Positions 1-12,000 of a stretch of DNA of 64,000 nt are shown piece by piece. The stretch is from Lewinellaceae bacterium (GTDB taxonomy: Bacteria; Bacteroidota; Bacteroidia; Chitinophagales; Saprospiraceae): contig JACJXX010000001.1 of NCBI GenBank assembly GCA_020636435.1, forward strand, positions 1,302,001 through 1,366,000, in the 5' to 3' direction. The notes beneath the pieces are model-generated. The model saw only the letters and a list, made by a program, of their open reading frames with translations, was not told where the DNA came from and did not search any database. Each line of letters starts with the position of its first letter. Positions within the stretch are counted from its first letter, which is position 1. Both the position numbers and the translations under genes were made by a program.

Positions 1-1
1 C

Positions 2-3000
2 GAAGGGCCGGACCTCATGCTGCTGCTGGGCGACAATGCCTACGAAGACGGGAAAGACACGGAATACCAGGCGGCTATTTTCGAAAACATGTACGAAGAA
101 CAGCTCGTCCACTCCGTGCTTTGGTCTACCCCCGGCAACCACGACTACTACAGCGCCAGCGCAGCCACCCAAACCGGGCCGTATTTTGATATCTTCACCT
201 TCCCGAAAAACGGAGAGGCCGGCGGCCTGGCTTCCGGAACCGAAGCGTATTACTCCTTCGACTACGCCAACATCCATTTCGTCGTCCTCGATTCTCATGA
301 TTCGGGCAGGCAACCCGGCGACCCGATGCTCGTCTGGCTGGAAAACGACCTGAGCGCTACCGACCAGGACTGGACCATCGTCTTTTTCCACCATCCCCCT
401 TATTCCAAAGGCTCTCACGACTCAGATCAGACCGATGAAATGACCGACATGAGGGAAAACGTGCTGCCCATACTGGAGGCAGCGGGGGTAGACCTGGTGT
501 TGAGCGGCCACAGCCATTCTTATGAGCGCTCTTACCTCATCCACGGCCATTATGGTTTTTCCAGCACGCTGGAACCCTATATGATCATGGATGGCGGCAA
601 CGGCCAGGTGGCCGGCACAGGCGCCTATTACAAGGAGGTTATCGGAACGAACGCCGACAAAGGAGCAGTCTACGTAGTAGCCGGATCCTCTGGCAAGATT
701 TCGGCCGGCTACCCTCTGAACCACCCTGTGATGTATTACAGCGCCTTTGCTCTGGGCTCCTTGTCTCTTGAAATCAACGATAAGCGGCTGGACTTAAAAT
801 TTATTGGCACCGACGGAGCGGTATCGGATTATTTTACCATTCAGAAATACATTCCTTTTGGCAATCCACCCATAGTGTCGATCACCTCGCCGCCCGACGG
901 CACTTTTTTAAACGCTCCTCAGCCCGTCAGCATCGAAGCCCAGGCATCAGATCTTGACGGCACCGTCGATGAAGTTGCTTTTTTTGTGGATGGCGACTCC
1001 GTAGGAGTAGACTATTCCGAACCCTATTCCGTCAATTGGACGCCTCCCGGTTATGGCGCTTACACCCTGAGAGCCAGGGCCATCGACAACGACGGCAATA
1101 TTTCCAACTCGTCCGTTTTCACCCTTATCGTCGGCGAGCTGCAGGCCTGTAGCAAAGTCAGTGCCGACAATGAGGACGCCGAAGAAAGCAGTACCGGACA
1201 GGTAGACGTTACAAACAGCGACCTCGAACTGGTCGACGAAACCGACCAGGACAACCAAACCGTTGGCCTGAGGTTTCAAAACCCCGGCATCCCGCAGGGT
1301 GCCGTTATTTCCAGCGCCTACATCCAGTTTACTGCCGATGAAACCCGCAACGACAACCCCTGCAACCTGACGATCTTCGGGGAGGCCAGCGACGATGCCC
1401 CTCCGTTTTCTTCCAGCGCTTTCAATATATCCGGCCGGCCCCGGACCAACACTTCGGCAGCCTGGGCGCCGGCCGATTGGCTGGCAGTGGGCGATGCCGG
1501 CCCGGCTCAGCAGACCCCCAACCTTGCTTCTGTTCTCCAGGAAATCGTCAACCGCCCCGGTTTTGCCGACACCAGTTCATTTGCCTTCATCATCAAAGGC
1601 ATGGGCGCACGCACGGCGGAGTCTCATGACGGTTCCTCTGCCAAAGCGCCGCAAATCTGTATCGAATACCAGCCGCCCCTTCCGGTTTATGACTGCCCCC
1701 TCCTCTCAACCAATATTGGCGCCCCCTGTTATGATGGCGATTATACTACCCTCAACGACACCATAGATGTCAATTGCAATTGTGTGGGCACGCCAACGGC
1801 CTGCACCGGCATTGGCGATGCCGATGCCGATGGCGTTTGCGCCAATGTCGACTGCGATGATGCCAATCCCGACATCAGCCTGCCCGGCGACGCCTGCAAC
1901 GATGGGGACAACACCACCGTGAACGACACCATCGACGCCAATTGCAACTGCGTGGGAACGCCAACGGCCTGCACCGGCATCGGCGATGCCGATGGCGACG
2001 GTGTTTGCGCCAATGTGGACTGCGACGACAACGACCCCGGCATCGCGTTCCCCGGCGCAGCCTGCGACGATGGCGACAACACCACCATCAACGACACCCT
2101 CGACGCCAATTGCAATTGCGCCGGAACACCAACGGCCTGCACCGGCATTGGCGATGCCGATGGAGACGGCGTTTGCAGTAATGTGGATTGCAATGACAAC
2201 AATCCCACCAATACCAATCAGCCGGGCGACGCCTGCGACGATGGGGACAACACCACCCTCAATGACATAATCGACGCCGACTGCAACTGCATGGGTATCC
2301 CCACCGCCTGCACCGGCTTTGGCGATGCCGATGGCGATGGCGTTTGCGCCAATGTGGATTGCGATGACAATGACCCCAGTAATACTAGCCAACCCGGCAA
2401 TTGGTGCGACGACGGCAACCCGGATACCATAGGAGACGCCGTACAGGCCGACTGCAGTTGCAAGGGAATTCCCCTCCTCAACAACGTCTGTTCCAGGGTT
2501 AATACTGGAAGCGACGACGCAGAAGAGAGCAGCGCTGGTTCTGTCAGCCTCACCAGCAGCGACCTGGAGTTGGTGAATGACGGGAGCGATCAAATTGTGG
2601 GCATGAGGTTTGCAGGCCTCGACATTCCCCAGGGTGCAAACATCCGCAACGCGTCCATCCAATTCGTAGTTGATGAGGCTACCAATGACAACCCCTGCAA
2701 CCTTAAAATATATGGACAAGCCAGTGACGATGCGCCCACTTTCTCCAGTTCGGGCAACAACATAAGCAGCCGCCCCAGAACCAATGCTGAAATAGCCTGG
2801 TCTCCTTCCGAGTGGCTCTCCGTCAGCAATGCCGGCCCGGCTCAACAAACCCCGGACCTCTCTTCGGTTATCCAGGAGATCGTAACCCGAAACGGCTATA
2901 CGCCCGCCAGTTCCATTGTGATCATCATCGAAGGCACGGGTAGGCGGACGGCCAAGTCTTTCAACGGCTCCTCCTCCAAGGCGCCTATCCTGTGTGTTGA

Positions 3001-6000
3001 ATACGCCATTACATTGCCCGATTGCCCGGCTATATTGGCCAATATTGGCGATGCTTGCGACGATGGCGACAACACCACCATCAACGACACTGTCGACGCC
3101 AATTGCAACTGCAGCGGTACGCCTACCGCCTGCACCGGCATCGGAGACTACGACGGCGACGGTATCTGCGCCAACCTGGATTGCAATGACTACGACCCTA
3201 ATATTGCCTCCATTCCCGGCGACGCCTGCGACGACGGCGACAATACCACCCTCAACGACGTAATTGATGCCAACTGCAACTGCGCCGGAACCCCCACCGC
3301 CTGCACCGGCATCGGCGACAGCGACGGCGACGGCGTCTGCGCCGACGTGGATTGCGACGACAACGACCCCAACATCACCGCTCAGCCCGGCGACGCCTGC
3401 GACGACGGCGACAACAACACGATCAACGACATAATCGGCGCCAACTGCAACTGTAGCGGTACGCCTACCGCCTGCACCGGCATCGGCGACAACGACGGCG
3501 ACGGCATCTGCGCAAACGTAGACTGCGACGACAACGACCCCAACATCACCGCACAGCCCGGCGACGCCTGCGACGACGGCGACAACACCACCCTCAACGA
3601 CGTGATCGATGCCAACTGCGTCTGCGCCGGAACCCCCACCGCTTGTACCGGCATCGGCGACAGCGACGGCGACGGCGTCTGCGCCAACGTAGACTGCGAC
3701 GACAACGACCCCAACGTCACCGCCCAGCCCGGCGATGCCTGCGACGACGGCGACAACACCACCCTCAACGACGTGATCGGCACCAACTGCGACTGCGCCG
3801 GAACGCCCACCGCCTGCACCGGCATCGGCGACAGCGACGGCGACGGCGTTTGCACCGGCGTAGACTGCGACGACAACGACCCCAACATCACTGCCCAGCC
3901 CGGCGACCCCTGCGACGACGGCGACAACACTACCCTCAACGACGTGATCGGCGCCAACTGCGACTGCGCCGGAACGCCCACCGCCTGCACCGGCATCGGC
4001 GACAGCGATGGCGACGGCGTTTGCGCAAACGTGGATTGTAACGACAACGACCCCAACATCACCACCCAGCCCGGCGGCGCCTGCGACGACGGCGACAATA
4101 CCACCGTCAACGACGTAATTGATGCCAACTGCGAATGCGCCGGAACCCCCACCGCCTGCACCGGCATCGGCGACAACGACGGCGACGGCGTCTGCGCCGA
4201 CGTAGACTGCGACGACAACGACCCCAACATCGGCCTTCAGGTTGGCGATGCCTGTGACGATGGAAACCCCAATACTTATGGAGAAAGCATTCAACCGGGC
4301 TGTCTTTGTGGCGGAGGCATAGTACCCTCCTTTACTTGTTCCAAAGTCATAGCCAACAGTGACGATGCAGAGGAATTTACTTCCGGTGTAATAGATTTGT
4401 ACAGTAGTGACCTGGAATTAATTCAGGATCCAACCAAGGGCCCTCAAACCGTTGGCATGAGATTTACCGGGCTCAACATTCCTCCCGGAGCATCCATCAC
4501 CAAAGCCTTTATCCAGTTCACTACCGACGAATCCCGGAACGTAGATCCCTGCCTGCTTAACATTTACGGCCAGGCCAGCGATGATGCGGCTACCTTTACC
4601 AACAATAATTTTGATGTTACCAGCCGGCCCCGCACCAGTACGGCGTTGTTCTGGTCGCCACAGTCATGGACTTTAACAGGCAGTGCCGGAGCAGCTCAGC
4701 AAACGCCAGACATTTCATCTATTGTTCAGGAAATCGTCAACCGCAGTGGCTATTCCTCCAACAGTTCTATTGCCATTATCATTGATGGCGTTGGAGGACG
4801 GACGGCGGAAGCCTTTGAAGGGCAGCCTGACCAGGCCCCCGAACTCTGTGTCGAATACTTCATGCCTCCGCCTTCCTATGATTGCCCTGCCCTGCAAGCC
4901 AATATCGGCGACACCTGCGACGACGGCGACAACACCACCCTCAATGACGTGATCGGCGACAACTGTAGTTGCGCCGGAACCCCCACCGCCTGCACCGGCA
5001 TCGGCGACAACGACGGGGATGGCATCTGCGCCAACGTAGACTGTAACGACAATGATCCCAACATCACTTCACAAGTAGGCGACACCTGCGACGACGGCGA
5101 CAATACCACCCTCAATGATATGCTTGACGCCAACTGCAACTGCGCCGGCACTCCCACCGCCTGCACCGGCATCGGCGACAACGACGGGGATGGCATCTGC
5201 GCGGATGTGGATTGTAACGACAACGACCCCAACATTACCACCCAGCCCGGCGGCGCCTGCGACGACGGCGACAACACCACCGTCAACGACGTAATTGATG
5301 CCAACTGCAAATGCGCCGGAACCCCCACCGCCTGCACCGGCATCGGCGACAGCGATGGCGACGGCGTCTGCGCGGACGTGGATTGCGACGACAACGACCC
5401 CGACATTATCGCCCAGCCCGGCGGCGCCTGCGACGACGGCGACAACACCACCCTCAACGACGTAATTGATGCCAACTGCGAATGCGCGGGAACCCCCACC
5501 GCCTGCACCGGCATCGGCGACAACGACGGCGACGGCATCTGCGCGGACGTGGATTGCGACGACAACGACCCCAACATCACAACCCAGCCCGGCGGTGCCT
5601 GCGACGACGGCGACAACACCACCCTTAATGACGTCATTGACACTGATTGCAATTGCACCGGCATACCCACCGCCTGTACCGGTTTTGGCGACAACGACAG
5701 CGACGGCATCTGCGCAAACGTAGACTGCGACGACAACGACCCCAACATCACAACCCAGCCCGGCGACGCCTGTGACGACGGCGACATCACCACCCTCAAC
5801 GACGTGGTCGATGCCAACTGCAATTGCATCGGAACGCCCACCGCCTGCACCGGCGTCGGCGACAACGACGGCGACGGCATCTGCGCGGACGTGGATTGCG
5901 ACGACAGCGACCCCAGCATTACCGCCCAGCCCGGCGACGCCTGCGACGACGGCGACATCACTACCCTCAACGACGCGATCGATGCCAATTGCAACTGCGC

Positions 6001-9000
6001 CGGAACGCCCACCGCCTGCACCGGCATCGGCGACAACGACGGCGACGGCGTCTGCGCGGATGTGGATTGCGACGACAACGACCCCAGCATCACCGCACAG
6101 CCCGGCGACGCCTGCGACGACGGAGACATCACCACCCTGAACGACATGGTCGATGCCAACTGCAACTGCGCCGGAACCCCCACCTCCTGCGCCGGCGCCG
6201 GCGTCGGCGACAGCGACGGCGACGGCGTCTGCGCGGACGTGGATTGCGACGACAACGACCCCAGCATTACCGCCCAGGCAGGAGACGCCTGCGACGACGG
6301 CGACCCCAATACCGTTGGAGAAACCATACAGCAGGATTGCAGCTGCGGAGGGGGCGCAACCCCCACGCTGGCCAGCACCTGTTCCAGGGTCAATGCCAGC
6401 AGCGACGACGCCGAGGAGCGCCCCACCGGAAACGTGGACCTGTCCAGCAGCGACATTGAGCTGATCAACGACCCCCTACAGGGAGACCAGGTTGTGGGCA
6501 TGAGGTTTGCCGGCCTCGGCATACCCCAGGGAGCTGCCATTGCCAGCGCCCATATTCAATTCACGACGGACGAAACCCGCAACGTCAACCCCTGCAACCT
6601 GACCATTTATTACCGTACCAGCGATGACGCCGGCACTTTCACCAATGCCGATGGCAACATTACGGCCCGCCCCCGGTCTAATGCCACAGTGGCCTGGGCG
6701 CCACAGGATTGGGTTGCGATTGGCGATGCCGGGCCCGCTCAGCTGACCCCCGATATTTCCTCCATCATCCAGGAGGTCGTCAACCGGCCTGGCTATACTG
6801 CCGCCAGTTCAATCGCCATCCTGATCGACGGCGCTGGCAACCGGACGGCGGAGTCCTTTGACGGCCTCCCCGGCATGGCCCCTGAGTTGTGCGTGCAGTA
6901 TTATACATCGAACTACGATTGCCCGGCCCAACAAGCCAACTTCGGCGACGCCTGCGACGACGGCGACAACACCACCCTCAACGACGTGGTCGATGCCAAT
7001 TGCAACTGCGCCGGAACGCCCACCGCCTGCACCGGCGTCGGCGACAACGACGGCGACGGCGTCTGCGCGGACGTGGATTGCGACGACAACGACCCCAGCA
7101 TTACCGCCCAGCCCGGCGATGCCTGCGACGACGGCGACATCACCACCCTGAACGACATGATCGATGCCAACTGCAACTGCGCCGGAACCCCCACCTCCTG
7201 CGCCGGCGTCGGCGACAGCGACGGCGACGGCGTCTGCGCGGACGTGGATTGCGACGACAGCGACCCCAGCATTACCGCCCAGCCCGGCGACGCCTGCGAC
7301 GACGGCGACATCACTACCCTCAACGACGCGATCGATGCCAACTGCAACTGCGCCGGAACGCCCACCGCCTGCACCGGCGTCGGCGACAACGACGGCGACG
7401 GCGTCTGCGCGGACGTGGATTGCGACGACAACGACCCCAGCATTACCGCCCAGCCCGGGGATGCCTGCGACGACGGCGACATCACCACCCTGAACGACAT
7501 GGTCGATGCCAATTGCGACTGCGCCGGAACCCCCACCGCCTGCACCGGCATCGGCGACAACGACGGCGACGGCGTCTGCGCGGACGTGGATTGCGACGAC
7601 AGCGACCCCAGCATTACCGCCCAGCCCGGCGACGCCTGCGACGACGGCGACCCCAATACCGTTGGAGAAACCATACAGCAGGATTGCAGCTGCGGAGGGG
7701 GCGCAACCCCCACGCTGGCCAGCACCTGTTCCAGGGTCAATGCCAGCAGCGACGACGCCGAGGAGCGCCCCACCGGAAACGTGGACCTGTCCAGCAGCGA
7801 CATTGAGCTCATCAACGACCCCCTGCAGGGAGACCAGGTTGTGGGCATGAGGTTTGCCGGCCTCGGCATACCCCAGGGAGCTGCCATTGCCAGCGCCCAT
7901 ATTCAATTCACGACGGACGAAACCCGCAACGTCAACCCCTGCAACCTGACCATTTACGGCCAGGCCACCGATGACGCCGGCACTTTCACCAATGCCGATG
8001 GCAACATTACGGCCCGCCCCCGGTCTAATGCCACAGTGGCCTGGGCGCCACAGGATTGGGTTGCGATTGGCGATGCCGGGCCCGCTCAGCTGACCCCCGA
8101 TATTTCCTCCATCATCCAGGAGGTCGTCAACCGGCCTGGCTATACTGCCGCCAGTTCAATCGCCATCCTGATCGACGGCGCTGGCAACCGGACGGCGGAG
8201 TCCTTTGACGGCCTCCCCGGCATGGCCCCTGAGTTGTGCGTGCAGTATTATACATCGAACTACGATTGCCCGGCTCAACAAGCCAACATCGGCGACGCCT
8301 GCGACGACAGCGACAATACCACCTTCAACGACATGGTCGATGCCAACTGCAACTGCGCCGGCACCCCCACCGCCTGCACCGGCATCGGCGACAACGACAG
8401 CGACGGCATCTGCGCAGACGTGGATTGCGACGACAACGACCCCAACATCACCGCCCAGCCCGGCGACGCCTGCGACGACGGCGACAGCACCACCCTTAAT
8501 GACGTGGTCGATGCTAATTGCAACTGCGCCGGCATACCCACCGCCTGCACCGGCATCGAAGATACCGACGGGGATGGCATCTGCGCCGACGTGGATTGCG
8601 ACGACAACGACCCCAACATTACAACCCAGCCCGGCGACGCTTGCGACGACGGCGACAGCACCACCACCAACGACGTGGTCGATGTCAACTGCATTTGCAA
8701 CGGAACCCCCACCGCCTGCACCGGCATCGGCGACAGCGACGGCGACGGCGTCTGCGCGGACGTGGACTGCGACGACAACGACCCCAGCATTACCGCCCAG
8801 CCCGGCGACGCCTGCGACGACGGCGACATCACCACCCTGAACGACATGGTCGATGCCAACTGCGACTGCGCCGGAACGCCCACCGCCTGCGCCGGCATCG
8901 GCGACAGCGACGGCGACGGAATCTGCGCAGACGTGGACTGCGACGACAACGACCCCAGCATTACCGCCCAGCCCGGCGACGCCTGCGACGACGGCGACAT

Positions 9001-12000
9001 CACCACCCTCAACGACGTGGTCGATGCCAACTGCAACTGCGCCGGAACGCCCACCGCCTGCGCCGGAGTCGGCGACAACGACGGCGACGGAATCTGCGCA
9101 GACGTGGACTGCGACGACAACGACCCCAGCATTACCGCCCAGCCCGGCGACGCCTGCGACGACGGCGACATCACCACCCTCAACGACGTGGTCGATGCCA
9201 ACTGCAACTGCGCCGGAACGCCCACCGCCTGCGCCGGAGTCGGCGACAACGACGGCGACGGCGTCTGCGCGGACGTGGACTGCGACGACAACGACCCCAG
9301 CATTACCGCCCAGCCCGGCGACGCCTGCGACGACGGCGACATCACCACCCTCAACGACGTGGTCGATGCCAACTGCAACTGCGCCGGAACGCCCACCGCC
9401 TGCGCCGGAGTCGGCGACAACGACGGCGACGGCGTCTGCGCGGACGTGGACTGCGACGACAACGACCCCAGCATTACCGTTCAGGCAGGCGATGCCTGCG
9501 ATGACGGAGCCCCCAATACCGTTGGAGAAACCATACAACAGGATTGCAGCTGCGGCGGGGGCGACACCCTAACGTTGTACAGTATCTGTTCCAGGGTCAA
9601 TGCCAGCAGCGACGACGCCGAGGAGCGCCCCACCGGAAACGTGGACTTGTCGAGCAGCGACCTTGAGCTGATCAACGACCCCCTGCAGGGAGACCAAGTT
9701 GTGGGCATGAGGTTTACTAGCCTCGGCATCCCCCAGGGAGCTGCCATTGCCAGCGCCCATATTCAATTCACGACGGACGAAACCCGTAACGTCAACCCCT
9801 GCAACCTGACTATTTACGGCCAGGCCAGCGATGACGCCGGCACTTTCACCAATGCCGATGGCAACATTACGGCCCGCCCCCGGTCTAATGCCACGGTGGC
9901 CTGGGCGCCACAGGACTGGGTTGCCATTGGCGATGCCGGGCCCGCTCAACTGACCCCCGATATTTCCTCCATCATCCAGGAGGTCGTCAACCGGCCTGGC
10001 TATACTGCCGCCAGTTCAATCGCCATCCTGATCGATGGCGCTGGCAGCCGGACGGCAGAGTCCTTTGACGCTTTCCCCGACATGGCGCCTGAGTTGTGCG
10101 TGCAGTATTACCTTTCCACATCCAACTATGACTGCCCGGCTCAACAAGCCAACATCGGCGACGCCTGCGACGACGGCGACAACACCACCCTCAACGACGT
10201 GGTCGATGCCAATTGCAACTGCGCCGGAACCCCCACCGCCTGCACCGGCGTCGGCGACAACGACGGCGACGGCATCTGCGCCGACGTGGATTGCGACGAC
10301 AACGACCCCAACATTACAACCCAGCCCGGCGATGCCTGCAACGACGGAGACATCACCACCCTCAACGACGTGGTCGATGCCAACTGCAACTGCGCCGGAA
10401 CCCCCACCGCCTGCACTGGCGTCGGCGACAACGACGGCGACGGCGTCTGCACGGACGTGGATTGCGACGACAACGACCCCAACATCACCGCCCAGCCGGG
10501 AGATGCCTGCGACGACGGCGACAGCACTACCCTCAACGACGTGGTCGATGCTAATTGCAACTGCGCCGGAACCCCCACCGCCTGCACCGGCATCGGCGAC
10601 AGCGACGGCGACGGCATCTGCGCGGATGTGGATTGCGACGACAACGACCCCAGCATTACAACCCAGCCCGGCGATGCCTGCGACGACGGCGACATCACTA
10701 CCTTCAACGACGTAATTGGTGCCAACTGCGGTTGCATAGGAACCCCCACCGCCTGCACCGGCATCGGCGACAGCGACGGCGACGGCGTCTGCGCGGACGT
10801 GGACTGCGACGACAACGACCCCAGCATCACCGCCCAGCCCGGAGATGCCTGCGACGACGGCGACATCACCACCATTAATGACGTCATTGATACGGATTGC
10901 AATTGTACCGGAACCCCCACCGCCTGCACCGGCATCGGCGACAGCGACGGCGATGGCATCTGTGCGGACGTGGATTGCGACGACAACGACCCCAGCATCA
11001 CCGTTCAGGCAGGCGATGCCTGTGACGATGGCGACAACACCACCCTTAATGATATCATTGATGCCAACTGCGACTGCAACGGCACGCCCACAGCCTGCAC
11101 TGGCATCGGCGACAACGACGGCGACGGCGTTTGCGCCGACGTGGATTGCGACGACAACGACCCCGACGTCGCCCTTCAGGTAGGCGAAGCCTGCGATGAT
11201 GGAAACCCCAATACTAATGGAGAAAGCATTCAACCGGGTTGTCTTTGCGGCGGAGGCATTCTACCCTCTTCCACCTGTTCCAGGATTGCGCTCAGCAGTG
11301 ACGATGCAGAAGAATTTAATACCGGCGAAGTAGGCCTGTCCAGTAGCGGGTTGGAACTAGTCCAGGACCCGATCAGAGGCCCTCAGACTATTGGCATGAG
11401 GTTTACCGGGCTCAATATTCCTCCCGGAGCATCCATCACGGAGGCCTACATCCAGTTCACTACCGGCGAACCCCTGAATCTGGCACCCTGCCTGCTCACC
11501 ATTTACGGGCAGGCCAGCGATGATGCAAGTACATTTACCAGCAATTATTTCGATATTTCCAGCCGGCCCCGCACCAGTACGGCGTTGTTCTGGTCGCCGC
11601 CGTTATGGTCTTTCGCAGGCAGTGCCGGAGCAGCCCAGCAGACGCCTGATATTTCTCCTATTGTTCAGGAAATCGTCAACCGAAGCGGCTATTCTTCCAA
11701 CAGCGCTGTTGCCATTATCATTGATGGCATTGGGGGGCGGCAGGCAAAATCCTTTGATGCTTTCCCCGATATGGCGCCCGAGTTGTGTATTGAGTATTCA
11801 GCTAACCTCATGGCATCGAGATGGGTACCTGACGCAGGGAACAACGATGAAAAAACGACGGGCGGATTTTCCTCCATCACCGGAACTACGGAAAGCGCCA
11901 CGCCTTCCGGGCCCGAGGCGTTGAGTTCGCTCAACATCCATCCCAACCCTGCAAACGACCGCATAACGGTAGCTTTCAGCAGTGCTATCGGGGGCAAGGC

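Noticed and set aside
1706..4294. Long antisense frame (862 codons) rich in Ala/Val/Gly
   Set aside because: It mirrors the GC-rich 171-bp repeats on the other strand; low-complexity composition, no motifs, and the + strand protein has clear domains and a sorting signal.
1716..11240. Regular repeats as a possible CRISPR array or variable-repeat retroelement target
   Set aside because: Units are coding, contiguous and in frame, with no unique spacers; no cas genes, reverse transcriptase or template repeat was seen in the window.
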